Source of the DNA: Musa acuminata AAA Group | Lineage: Eukaryota; Streptophyta; Magnoliopsida; Zingiberales; Musaceae | NCBI RefSeq assembly: GCF_036884655.1 | Contig: NC_088330.1 | Span: forward strand, 32,655,001 to 32,719,000 | Direction of reading: 5' to 3' | DNA: 64,000 bases | Shown: positions 13,031-26,300 of the stretch, in pieces | Layout of the letters: the number at the start of each line of letters is the position of its first letter | Position numbering within the stretch: position 1 is the first letter of the stretch | The notes under the pieces: generated by a model | Told to the model about the DNA's origin: nothing | The model's input: only the letters and a program-made list of their open reading frames with translations | The model's database searches: none | Translations under genes and position numbers: made by a program

Positions 13031-13720
13031 CTACTGAAAGAACGAATAATACACTTGTACGCAAGAAGAGTATTCACGAGACCAGTGATTGCGGCACTCG
13101 TACCTATTGCCCTCGAAAGCTGCTCGAGACTGACCCTCGTTCGACAAGCACAGACCACCGATCTGTTCTTCTTGTTGCAGGGTCCGAGTTTCTTTCTTTC
13201 TCTTGTGATACCCGAGCCCTTCAGTTCCATATCTCCTCTTGTGTTCAACGACCTTGGGATCTGCCAGCATCTTGTTCCGCCCGATCACCTGGCCCTCCGA
13301 CCACCCATATCCAGCGAGATAGGCGAACGGGAAGTCCTCAACCCTGATGTCCTTAAACTCATCCAACCCACGATCTTGGGGAAGATCCTTCATGTCGTCT
13401 CTGAACTTCCAGCGCATGTAATCGTCATCGGGGGCGGGAACAGGGAGGGGGCACTTCGTCTTGGCGTCCGGGACGGGAGGGATGATGACGGACCTGGCGT
13501 CGTGGGAGACGGCTAGGGTTTGGGATGCGTCGAAGACGGAGATGAACTGGGGCTTGGCGACGCCATCCTCGCCCTCGTCTCCGGGGTCTCCTTGGGTGGA
13601 GGCGGTGACGGCTCCTCGGTAAGGGAAGGATTGAGACGGGATTTGGGCCGCGGAGGGATTGGGGCGAGACGAGGATGAGGAAAGAGTGAAGGAGATCTTT
13701 GCCGTCGTCTCTTTCTCCAT
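13031..13720 (-). pseudogene. Truncated MOS2 / GPKOW-like G-patch protein gene
   Basis: The open frame of 229 residues begins like plant MOS2 proteins: MEKETTAKISFTLSS, a Ser/Pro-rich stretch with SNPSAA-like composition, then an acidic-basic stretch and a G-patch-like segment at about 129-171 (LAGYGWSEG, IGRN, VVEHKRR, EGLGYHK). MOS2 in Arabidopsis is a nuclear RNA-binding protein with one G-patch and two KOW domains, needed for innate immunity and microRNA maturation; its relatives (GPKOW/Spp2) work with the spliceosomal helicase Prp2. Family members are about 450 residues and usually intronless. Here the frame loses similarity soon after the G-patch (about residue 175) and stops at 229 with no KOW domain. 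Either a truncated copy or, less likely, a gene with a downstream intron (a possible GTACGA donor lies near 13108). The open frame itself has no internal stop, so a short protein could be made. Confidence 0.75.
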
Positions 13721-14355
13721 GCTAAAGGCTCTAGGAAGAGAGCAGCCGTTTGAGTTGTTGATGCTAGACAGGTGGTCGTGAGGTTCTTAGTCGTGAAACA
13801 AGTCGGGACCGAGAACATTTTATGTTTGGATGATTTCTATTGGTGACAGGAGAAATAGCAGAAGCCTTGGTTAACTAACTCAGCATGAAAACTTGGTTTT
13901 CGATGACAAACATAAAATATGTCTTAATTCCGAATTTCGAATCCACCTGTAAACGATATGTCAATTATTCAATAAAATAAAATTTTGAAAACAAAATAAG
14001 CCGCACATTCACCCCATGGAGAAACGTTCCAAAATGCACGTTGACAATTAGGTCAGGCCATTCCGTACTCTCCTTATCACGTACTGTAGTTCTAATTACC
14101 CAACTATTAATACACAATGAAGCAGCAGTTTTGTTGCCCGAAATAAATTAAATAAAACAAATAACAAGGGTTTGATCTGTGACATCTGATCTGTAAATTA
14201 AAAAAATGGAAAGGATCGGAGACTCTAAAAGCTGAAGGTGAGAGATTTGACCGCCATTTCTGTCATTGTGATACCAACATCTGTGCCAGCATCGGCTTTG
14301 CGACAGATTCCCACTAATTAACGGGACAAGAATGCAGCAACTCTGAAAACAGTGC
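13721..14355. other. Spacer between the XRN and MOS2-like genes
   Basis: About 635 bases separate the stop codon of the XRN gene from the start of the MOS2-like gene; both read on the minus strand. It should hold the XRN 3' untranslated region and the promoter of the MOS2-like gene. An open frame at 13513-13818 is a shifted shadow of the MOS2-like coding sequence. Confidence 0.5.
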
Positions 14356-17300
14356 TTAATTCCTCTTTCTCTTATGTCGCCCGTGGCCTCCACGTTTCCT
14401 TTTTCCCAAGTTGCTAGTGTTTTGGCCACTCTCTTGGCTCATGACTTGAACCTTCTTTTTCCTCCTACTGCCACCCCTGTGTTTCCTTTTCCCAAGTACA
14501 TTACCGTTGCCGTTGCTCTCATGGATGGTCCTTTGCTCGAGCATCTTCTGCATCTTGCATTGACCATTGATAGCATTCTTGTCGAGTTTTCTTACATTAA
14601 CTGCTTGCTTCCTTTCACGGTAATGATTAGACACAAGGCTGCAAGCCAACTGCGACAGACGATGCCCAGCTATTGCATGGGAAAGGGGCCTGTATACCCA
14701 GTCCAAGAACACAAGTGCAGAGGAATGGTGAACAGAATGACCCAATCAGATTATTACACCAAACAAGAAATGAACAAGTCAGATGAAACCAACCGACGGT
14801 CGGGACTCACCTCTCAAGGTTTTTTCTCTTAAACATCGATCTTTCATGCCACAGTACTGGTGCCGGTTGAACATCTTTTTTGCTGATTGACTGCATGTAA
14901 ATAAATTCTTATAGCCAAGGCCACAAAGCACTAATGAAGAGTTTAGAGAATGAGATTACATACCTTATTAGGTAAGATGACTCCAGATGGTATCTTCGAG
15001 ATGTGTGTTTGGATGGGAGGGATTTTATAGTACACAAATCTGGAAGTCCATAAAACCATGTAAACAAGTCAAAAGAAACATTATGAAAATTTCAGTATAG
15101 GTCATAGGTGGGCAATCAAACAACATGGAGAGGGTATGAGAGATTTTCAATGTCAATCTCACTGTAATTTTTGTCAGAAATCAAATTTTCAAATACCAGG
15201 ATAAGCTTCCTCACATGGTCTTATTCTTTGTTATCAATGTCATGCCCTCAATAGGTGAAAAAATTTCCGGTGAGAAAATGGTCTTATCAGAAATGTAAAT
15301 GAATCCATTCATCCCAGAACTGCAGAGAAACAGCCAATTAAGCACAGAAATTCAGCTTGATCTCCAAATAATGTATCTTATGATAATGTTATTTAGCATG
15401 CTTATAAATATAAATCTTCAGTCACAACAAACCAATAACAAATTTCCTAATATAACTCAAAAGATGTGCAAAAATAGCAAAACAAGACTAAAACATAACA
15501 AGAAATATCAGCAAACATGATCGATAAACTGATCAAAGATAAGTTACATCTGCTGCAAACAAGTCACTAAAACAATGAGTTCTAAGAACTTTGTTGACAA
15601 AAAACTGTCAAACCCCTAGAACAAAACACACAAACCACAAACCTAGTCATTAACAAAGTTATTAGGTATTCAAAACCTTCTTGATAGTGATGAGTATGAA
15701 ATAAGAACCCTTCTATCTATTGCATTAGAGGTCCTAAAGTTAAAAGAAAATAAAACATAAATCATAAGACTCTCTGCTATACTATGATCGGTCCTAAAGT
15801 CATAATATCTTAAGATTTTGAACACTTTAGTCACTCACAAAAAAAACATAAATTACTCAACAAAACTCAAGAAAATAAAAAGATTGTAATAGAGAAACCC
15901 AAGGTCTCTGACTCATATGACAAATTAAACCCTACTTACATTACCACATGGAGTGCTTAACAACCTTATAATGAAGTTACTCAAACCAAGAATTATTATA
16001 ATCTAGAGACTTGAAAAGTCAACTAAAGAAAGTGTTAGCTGACAGAATAAATTACATTGTCAGCTTTATGAGCATAACTCATTCAAAGTCGAATTGTGAT
16101 GGAAGCTATCATTAAAAAAAAAGGATTGTATGGCTTCTTCCTGAAGAGGATTGACAATGTTGATGAGCCACGGAGAACTACAAAGAACTGTTATTTAACC
16201 AAACAATAGCCATGTATATACCAATATAGTCAACGGCAATAGGCACTAAAAGGCGATAAGGTGTCAACACGCTTGAGGCACTAGGCGCCCCGAGCAAGGC
16301 GAGTCGCTCATGAATATTAAAATGTAGGAGAAGTATGATCACTAAAATAAAAATGAGAATATTGAAATTGACTCTTAATTATTCAAAAGGGAGGAGAGGG
16401 GGGGTTGTCGGGGTCCAAGGAGGCTCGACGGCTATTGATTGGGAGCAGTGATTTAAAAAGCGCTATGCGCCAAAAGGCGCTAAGGTCCAAAAACGCCTGA
16501 GGTGCTAGGCGCTCGCCCGAGCGAAACGATGTACTAAATATAAAAATATATAATATAATTAATAAATATAATTATTTAAAATTTTAAATAAAAATATGCT
16601 ATTAAATTAAGAATAATATATTATTAATCTATTAACAGTATTGAAATTTAATAATTTCAAATAAACCTAACAATATTAACAGTATACTGTTAACAGTATA
16701 CAGAATGAGAAGAAGGAATAGTGTAAGGGGGTACTGACTGAGAAAAGAGGAAGCGGGAGCGACAGCGGCAGCGGGTGTAAGGAGGCAGCGGCAGCGGTAG
16801 TGGCAGTGGGAGTGTAAGGAAGCAGCGACAGCGGGAGTGTATGGAGGCAGAGGCAGAGGCAGTGGCAGCGGGAGTGTAAGGAGGCAACAGCAGTGGGAGC
16901 GGGAGTGTAAGGAGGCAGCGGCAGCGGGAGCAGTAGTGGCGAGCAGCGACAGCGGCGGCAGCAGCAGCGACAACGGTAGCGGCAACGACGAGCAGCGGCA
17001 ACGGGAGTAGGAGCGGCGAGCAGCGGGAGCGACGACAACGGTTGCGAGCAACGACAGCGGGAGCGACAGCGGCAACGAGCAAGGTTAGGGTTGGGCAGCG
17101 ACAGCTGATATTGATTTTAGTTGGTTCGATTGAACAAACTAAACACCGGAGACCGAACCAGACCTAAAATCCTGGTTCGATCGCCTGGTTTAACCCAGGC
17201 GCTCGTCCAAAGCGTCCAGCGCCTGGGCTCGGGCGAGCGCCCATGCGGCACCTCTTTGAAGCACGCTGCCTGGAAGTGAAGCGAGGCGCTCGGGCGAGGA

Positions 17301-20300
17301 GAGGCCTCACCTCGCCCGAGCGCCTTTTTAAATCACTGATTGGGAGGGGATCATCTATCAAGGAGGAGGAGGAGGAGGAGGGAAGGGGGCAACCGCAGAG
17401 GACGAGAAAGTGGGAGGGGATAGCGAGAACAAAGGAAAGGGAGAAGAAGCAATGAGAAGGAGAAGAGGGAGAAGGAGGAGGAGGGAAGGGGGCAACCGCA
17501 GAGGACGAGAAAGTGGGAGGGGATAGCGAGAACAAAGGAAAGGGAGAAGAAGCAATGAGAAGGAGAAGAGGGAGGAGGAGGAGGGAAGGGGGCAACCGCA
17601 GAGGACGAGAAAGTGGGAGGGGATAGCGAGAACAAAGGAAAGGGAGAAGAAGCAATGAGAAGGAGAAGAGCGAGGAGAAGGACAAGGGAGAGGGGTGCTC
17701 TTGTTAGTTAGGAGGGAAGCTATATGGGAGGAGGGAAGAGAGGGGTGTGATTGTGGAGGGGGGGAATGCGAGAGGGAATAAGAGGGAGAAGAACCAAGCA
17801 CGCGCCTGAGCCTCCTAGCACTCGGGCTACATCCAATTGCAGACACCCACCTAGACTGCCCCAACCATTGAGGTGCTTGAGCCTCAGCTCGCCTCAACCA
17901 AGCACCTACACGAGCACTCAAGGCCCGATGACTTCCCTAGTACATAATTCTAAAATTTCTGCTTATTAGCATGGACACCTTTCGTTGATCATGCAAACAA
18001 TCAACAAAATTAAACCATAGACATGTTACTCAAGTAGATTAATAATGCACCAACACCAGTGGAGTAATTTAAGCCATCCACTTTCTTCATTATTTCAATG
18101 AGCGGATTTTATATTTGATAAGAACTTTCACAAAAACATTGACATGAAGATACCTACAGTATACTAATAATGCACCTATACTAGTGGAATAATCTAAGCC
18201 ATGGATATCCTCATTGTTTCAATAAGTACATTTATATTTGATAAAGATTTAACTTTTGCAAAAACATAGACATGTTGATAATGATATACAACATACAAAT
18301 GTTATTTATGGTACATATCTATATTTGTACATATATCAAGAACACAGAAGTTTATACATGTATGAAGTTTATGGGTTGATATTATTTAATACTTTTGGCA
18401 GTGTACTACTACTAACTGATAACCTGGTCCAATATTTTAGCAATGCTTGAATAAAAACTCTTGAAAAGTTCCCTGACTCACAAACAATGAAATATCATTT
18501 GTCATTTCTTCTTCAGCTTTCTGCTTATTTAACTCCCATATAGCAATATGATAATTGAGAAAGAACCTGATTTTGGGATCTATTCTTTTTTTGAGTTTGG
18601 TCTTGGGAAGTTTTGGATGATCCTTCTTCCGCCGATAAAAGGAGCGAATCTTTGATGTTAATGGATGTGAGAAATGAACAAAGAGCATATCCATACTCCA
18701 GCTGTTCCTTTGCTTTTCATCATCCTATAATTTAGATTAGCATAAAAGATCCAAGACAATAGAAGTACTAAACTACAATGTCAAAATTCATCAACAACTA
18801 GCAACTAAGAGCACATGGAATAAATAATGTTTACCGTTAATGTGTATTCTACTCTTTTTACTTCCGCAAGAAGGCGGGATTCGTCAACGAATGGTAGTTT
18901 ACATACTGCCTGTACACCAAGAGAAAGAAAGGTGTATGATGCTACATGAAAATACTGTAGAATAGAACCCAGAAATTATATTTCTGCCTGTCATTTACAA
19001 AAGAAATACAAAAATATTTAGTTATAGAAAGCTTAGGCAAAACTTTCAAGAGACATAATTAGTCTACATAACTATATGTGTCCTTTTTGATAGGATTGAT
19101 ACTCAACTATATGCCAACTTTTTCCAATGTTTCTATTCCTTCAGCTGTTTCAAGGAATTGAATGTCATCAATCCCATTCGTTCAACACATGGACACAAAA
19201 TAATAAAGAAGAAAAGAGAATCACCATCGTCATATAAGCATGTTGTTTTAGAACAGTGGGCCATAAATTGGTTGAAAAGGATACCTATCATATTGGTTCC
19301 AGTTCAAATTCATTTTCACAGAGCAACTCCGAAATTTTACTAGGCCCTGAAATGATAGAAAATCTAGAAAAACAGATCCGGTACATCTTCAGTTAACCAA
19401 AAATAAGACTACATATTAATCTGATCATGGATTGCTCTGTAATAGACCTTGCAAGGTTCCTTAGCCTACATATTAATCTGACAAAAGTTAATAATTAAGT
19501 AATCTTCATAAAGTTACTTTCTTTATACCCTCAATTCAACTTCTCTACCTATTATATTCTGGTATACACTTATAAATGCAGATCAACTAAGTTGACGAAC
19601 AACTTGAGCTGCACTTGGAAACCAACTCACTCAATCCCATATGTTCACAGAAAATAATATGAGCAGGATGACATAGGCTCAGGTGTCATGGAAGAATCAG
19701 CACTTGGCAACCAACTCACTCAACTAAGTTACAGAAGCTTCCTTACCTCTTCCATTCTGGTCTCATGCCTTTCTTCCAATAACCTACCTTATTAATCATA
19801 TGCCCACCTCTGTTCTCCATATGGTAACATCATTTGAAAAAAAATTTGAATCAAGTCCTAATTATAGAAAAAGACGTGTTTTTGGGTGCCTATACTATCC
19901 GTGGTTAAAACCTTACACCCATAACAAGCTGAGCCCGATCTAAAACATGTGTTTTTCTTGGATATTCTTTCAATCAAAGTACCTTTAAATGTTTTGATCT
20001 ATCAACAAAAAGAATTTTCATTTCTCATCATGTTGATTTTGTGAAATGTCTTTCCTTATGAATCGTTTGACTCCCTCTTACCCAAGCTTACTTCTAACAA
20101 CCATGCTAATTGGGTTCCATTCCAATTTGGGTTGAAACATCAACCTCACTCATCAATTCAGACACTTTACTCAAATCCCACTAAGTCTAGTTCCATTTGT
20201 TGCTCCCTCTAGCTCAGGTTCTTCCTCATTCCTGCAAGATCAAAACATTTGAAAAAAAATGTGTTTCCCTGTTTAGTTTGTTATTTGATATTTACTCTGT

Positions 20301-23300
20301 TTTTGGTGTTTAATTTCTTCATCAAATTGACGAATCCTTGCATGCAGTATTACAACATGCATAAAAGTTTTTATTTCAAAATCATATGCACATTAATCAA
20401 CAATTCATGTCATTCCATTCTGATACTGATAACTATTCCAACTAACATTGTCTAATCACTAATGCATGATGTTTTATAAGTTAACACTGCTAGATTACAA
20501 TTGCAAAATTCACATCACAAATCAATTTCCAAAAGATGTTCTCACGACTTGTAAAATCTTTGGAGGTACTCATAGGTATGTAAGATTGTTAAAATCAATC
20601 TAATAACAAAAATCTTGCAGATGAACCGAAGGAGTTTATCACAGACCACCTAACCCGAACTTAAAGATTTTGGTTACTCATTTACAGGCATGAGATAGCT
20701 TGATTCATGATTACGAAAACATTCTTCTCGCTAAAGCTACTTGCCTCAACCAAAATATTCAGTCTACAAAATAGGAACACAATAATCAGCACATGCATAT
20801 TAAACTATTATGCACGGAAGATTAGCAAGTGGAAAGAAACCCCTGTTGACAATGAGTACAACAATGATAACTAATATCATGATAACTGTTGGATTCTGTA
20901 TTCCCATATTTTCCTCAAGGGATTCTTGCTGTACAGATACGTAGGCGATCAATGGTAGGATGATTCTTTTGTATTCTGTTGCACTTTTAGACATGCAGGT
21001 TGACAATTATATCCCAAAACAGGGTTTCTCGCAGGGGATGTCTTTTTTTCATGTGCAGTGGAGAATCAATCCAGTAGCCAATGTGAGCAACATGAAAAGG
21101 GCTTTGAATCCTGAATGGTATTGTGCAATAATTAGTCTGCCTCCATTATTGGTTTCTTAAGTGACTTGTTAGTTTGCCAAGCTCAAGGATGCGTCAGAGA
21201 ATCTAAACGCGCATGCAGTATTCTTCATATTTATCCATATACAAGGCCACCAAATCATATTATTGCGTAGAAACTAGGTTTCATGCTGATCCTCTTGTAA
21301 GTTCTCTATTATTTTCATCTATTTGGCATATTAATGGGACCTACTGATTGGCATTTGGTACTGCTGAGCTATAATGCTCCGATTTTTCCATTTTCTTAGG
21401 AACAATAGTTTCAGTTGCACACCATGCTGACATAGAATTTAGAATCGGATGCAAAAGATGAGTTCATATATAACTAGAAGATGTGGTTAACATTGTTTTT
21501 TCCATTTTTTTCTGTGATAGTCCTATGCACTTTTAGCATAGGAGAAAGGCTGCCTTAAAGGGCCTTTAGTTCTGTAGACCACAGTCCACTAAGTGTCTCT
21601 TTAGAAAACAAAAACGACCACATCTATGTTTTTAACCTCAAGGACACCTCAATTAGAAAAAATGTCTAGATTTGGCAAATAATCTGGAGATAGAAATAGT
21701 TTAAGCAAGCATTTTTTAGAAATATCTAGATTTGGGAAATAATTTGAAGATAGAAATGGATTATCCAATGGAGGGGGAAAGGGTTAATGTATCTACATAT
21801 ACAAGATAGTGTTAAGATAAAATAACCATATCAAGTCAGTGACATAAATGATAATGAAGCCGAACATTTCATGAATGAAATCTTATTATGGAAGATGAAA
21901 CTCTTATCGTTAACACCTCCGTGGAAATTATAGAACTGCAAGTAATTCATCATCCCTAAAGCCAATGGTTCAGATCATATTGGGAAATCACTATCAACAT
22001 TTACAATATATGGTACACGAAAAGCTATAAGGACTTTTAAAGTGCATTTTTCTTCCTCCTATTGTCACCTATTGGATGCGTTAAACTAGTAGCAGAAGAC
22101 CATAAAGGCATAAAATCAATAGTTTCGGGTTCAAAAAGGCAGATGGTGTTATCAAAGGCACTTATTTGGTGAAATGTGAATACAACTATCATAATTTCTA
22201 AGGATATAAAAAAGAAGATAACCACTTGAGGAGACATATATCATGCAAGCTAATATATGTCAATTTTATAACAGCACAAGTACAAGTCCATACTCAGCAA
22301 AGTGCAAGATAGGTGCATGTGCCCACATTACTGACACAGCAGACTACACAGGCATGCTGATATTAGCATCATATAAAATGTCTGGATCCATGACTGGCAT
22401 GACAATACATTACAAAGGACAGACATAAATAATAAATATGTCATTTTAGTCATGAAAATATGCAGGATGTAGATCATTACCTGCCAGGAGAAACGCTTAC
22501 CATTCATATCAAGCTCAAAATCTGTACAAAAAATTAATAATAATAAAGTTTTGTTTCCAAAGACACACAAATTTCGCATCCTTAAGAGTGTAGGCTAACC
22601 TGCTGGATAAAAATCAATTATCGAAGAAGATGGATCAGTCATCAAATTCCTGTAACGCAAAGGCAGTGCATGTGCACTAACCATGGACAACATGAACCAC
22701 AAGTCAAGTTGATGCCAGCAAAATAAAGGAAATATCATTTAGCAAGCTTAAATTAGTTTGAACCTTGCAGCAGGAAGTACACCCATAAGTTGATTAAATG
22801 GCTTGAATGGGATTCCAAGTTTAAACTGAACTTCCAAGTCCTTCAAGTCAAGAAAATCTGAAGCAAATGGAGCATAGTGATATGGATAAAACCTGAAAAT
22901 TGATTTTTTTTTGTAGTTAAAAAAGAAAAAAAAACAATATGCACATGCAATATGTGCATATACGTATAAACACAAACACAAATATATACAACGTAAACAC
23001 ATGTTCAAATATATATACAAACATACATATACAGAAATATAAATAGAGAGACAGATAGGATGCACAATAATAAAAGGAGTACACTAATGTATCAGATTTT
23101 TTATTAATAATAATATTATAAAGGTCAGATTGGCCCGACTTTCTTCTCCTCTTTTGAGTGCTTCCTCCCTCTAGTCTTGTTCTTCCTCCCACGACATTCT
23201 GCTTCATCCCTTTCATTCTCCAAAACCCTAAAAAACGCTCATACACACTATCTTGTAGAAGATTATCAATTTCCCAAGCTACAGAGGTGGGCAGCATACT

Positions 23301-26300
23301 ATTATAAAGATCAGACCTGACATGACCTCTGGAACCCAATATCTGTGAGGTATGGAATTCCTAGGTCACATCAAATTTTCTGTAAATTAAAGCTTGGACG
23401 AGTAGAAACTAGGGGGAACACTAAATGTACAAACTACCACATAAACTTCCTGTTACTCAAAACAAAGTTAACCTAGAATATTTCAATAATATATTATATT
23501 CCTAGAAACAGGAAAGAGTACAGTATAATACAAGATAAGCAGATCGTAGCACAAACCATTGCCAGGAACAGACTCCTTGGTAGTAGTAGTGCATGACCCA
23601 GCAGATCCCTTCAACATACTTTTCAACCTGCAGTCAAAACCTGTTATTTAGTATCTGAATGGTTGTAGCTCTAGTTCCACTTTCAGTGAAGATTGAACAA
23701 ACCAAAACTGGATATAGTAGTTAAAGTTTAAAGGAAGTTGAGCAAATATGAAACCACAAGACATGGAAAAAAAATTTCTTCATTTCCTAAAACCAAATCC
23801 TCGATAAATGAATTGATCAATAACCTTTAATATTAACAATCAAAGCTTAAGGCCCAAGCTTGCAAGGTCATATAGTAACAAATGATCTCAAGATACATGG
23901 CCAAGTATGAACTAAAACATTACTAATGAAACACTTGTATTTCATCGATTCACGGTTAGTAGCAGATGTAAGTTTGCTCACTGCATGTCTCTTGAGTTTC
24001 TGGCATTCATCTTCAGACTTGACTTCAAACTTCTCAGAATAGTACTCTTCTTTCCACTCCTCTTCTCCCTGCTGTACCTGCCCCTTCAATACTAAAAAAG
24101 AAATGAGGAATCTTGAGTGTGTTCTGTGAGCTTGTGCATAATTGTTTTATCACAATAGCAACATAACACATGCTCACACATAAACCCAAAGGAAAAACAA
24201 AAGCAACATAACAATGCTTTTGCAATACCAGATGCTGTACTATTTGGGTTGCTTCTGCCGAGAAAATTTGCAGACCTCTCGAAACTCTTCATCCAAATCT
24301 GCAGCATAAACAAAGGTCCAGTGAAATTCTAATAGCATTACAAGTCACAGATTCATAGTACTGATGAATCTAATTCTGAAAGGTTTGTTGGAGAAAATTA
24401 AACAACATTACACCCAAAGCTGTCGGATCCCAAGGAATTAAGGGACACTTACAGATCCTATTTTCTGTTCGACCTCCACAGCATCTCGCAAATGACTATT
24501 CATTTCCCTCTGTAACTGCAGATACGCAAGTTGAAAGATGAAATTAGTTCTTGTTCAACGATCAAAAATTGTAATCTGCTTGATGTAGTGAATAATTAAG
24601 TAAGAAAGTCATAATACACCAGGCCTTGTCATATTTATAGCTCTGGAAATGTTGTACTATAATGTCATAACTCAAAAGAGTAGGACATAAGTCATTTCAT
24701 CCAATAAAACTTATGTTGACTAAAGTAATATGTATTTTCAACTTTTGCAATTTCTTGTATGCATATACCAAATCAAAAAGAATCAAATACAAATGATATT
24801 GATGTTTAAATTGAGTCTAAACTAAAAGTAATCTAAGAGGAACAAAGTTTGCTAGGTTATAGAATCTCAATAGAACAGAAATAAATAAGATAAGATCCTC
24901 ATCTTTTCTGGAGACTTGTTGAATTACACATAGCATTTTATGTATCTACAACTTTGATAGAAAAAGTAAGTCCAGACTCGTAGCTCAAAATTAATTCAGT
25001 GGATTAGCACAAGCATTAAAGGATGGATGCTGTTAGATTACCAGCCAATCAAAGACTCTCTATCAAATCTCCAATGAAGCGCTTGCAATTGTTTTTATTT
25101 TGTCCTCTACCTACTTCATATTGACAGGGAAAGGGTTCTGTTTTGATTGTCAGGCTTTGCACATTTCTGGATCAGAGGCTAAAGGCAGTGAATAACCATC
25201 CACTAGTACATGCTCATTTAGATTTCAGTCTTAAAAGCAATTTTCAAAAGAATAATGAAGAACAAATTAGTTATCTGGTTGCACATGACTCAATAAGGCC
25301 TTAATAGTTTCCAGTAAGCGATCATCAACTAATAGAAGACTAAGAAACTATGAAGGGAACAAGGGCAGGTTTGGATTATTGCCTCCCTCCGAACTGCATT
25401 TACCCTCTCAAGGCATCAGGCAAACCAGCGGGAAGCAAAAAGAATAACACTGGATGCACTTATCTTCCTTATAAATTGAAATGTGTAGGCTTACTTTGTA
25501 CCAATAGAACAGGCTCGAAGAGAGATGACATTCTACTGAGCTAGTACCCTGGGATGGGATGAGGTAAAAAATCAAATACAACAAAAGAGTCCAGATAGAA
25601 AAGCAATCATATGATAGTCTTCTGCCAAAGCCACAGAGCTTGAAGAAAGAGAGCAGATCACAGAGCTAGCTTTAGCTAAGAGCTCACTACCTGCCATTAC
25701 CCCTACCCTATTCTTCTGGCCGCCTCATGTAAGACCAAGATCAGAATGAGGATAGGGCCTCAAATTACTACCTCTAGTCTCTTTCGCACATGATTTTCAA
25801 ATGATTTATCAATAACAAGATCTTTGCTAATTTCTGAAATTTTCATCAAAAGTTCTACAAATCATGCCAACTGCATCCAGATGAAATTCCATTACTTTTA
25901 TTTACAGAATTTAAGATTAATATTTTAAAGGTTAAAACAATATTAAGGTACCTGAATGCGCTTTCGAAAGATAGCACTTTCATGAGATCCAACTATCTGT
26001 AGGAAATGCTCAACCCGTTCCAGGTTCACCTATAGAACAAATAATTAGAAGCAACTAACGACCCCTTTTCTTTACAGTGACACAAAAGAGTACCAAAATA
26101 TAGTCCAGGTGATTAACATAAGTTGAAGTTTCACAATTGAGTTTTTAAATTAAGATTATGTAAATAAAACAGACATTGACTGTCAATGAGATGCACATGC
26201 AGTTTAAGGCTTTAGCCGTGAATGCGCTTTCCCTCTATAAAAGAAATACGTATATATGTAAACTATTCTAGGTAGAAACTACACAATCAAAATACGTTTA

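Larger units (their letters stand above)
16225..17945. mobile_element. Older hAT-like element, interrupted by a younger relative
   Basis: Sequence at about 16245-16360 (GGCGATAAGG, CACGCTTGAGG, CTAGGCGCC, then GTATGATCACTAAAATA) resembles the 5' part of the element at 27488. Sequence at about 17800-17935 resembles its GC-rich 3' part. The complete element at 16446-17338 sits between them with a target duplication, so the outer copy was there first. The outer ends are not clean, and I could not define its inverted repeats, so the limits are estimates. The polypurine tandem repeat lies inside the right half. Confidence 0.5.
15320..18566. other. Intron 19 of the XRN gene, filled by repeats
   Basis: This 3.2-kb intron lies between exon 19 (ending 18567) and exon 20 (starting 15319). 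Its middle, about 16.2-17.95 kb, is GC-rich repetitive DNA made of nested hAT-type elements and a polypurine tandem repeat, listed separately. The flanks are ordinary AT-rich intron sequence with no recognisable gene. Confidence 0.75.

Noticed and set aside
16632..17921. Several Ser/Pro/Leu-rich minus-strand frames
   Set aside because: They are translations of simple and tandem repeats in the hAT-type element and the polypurine array.
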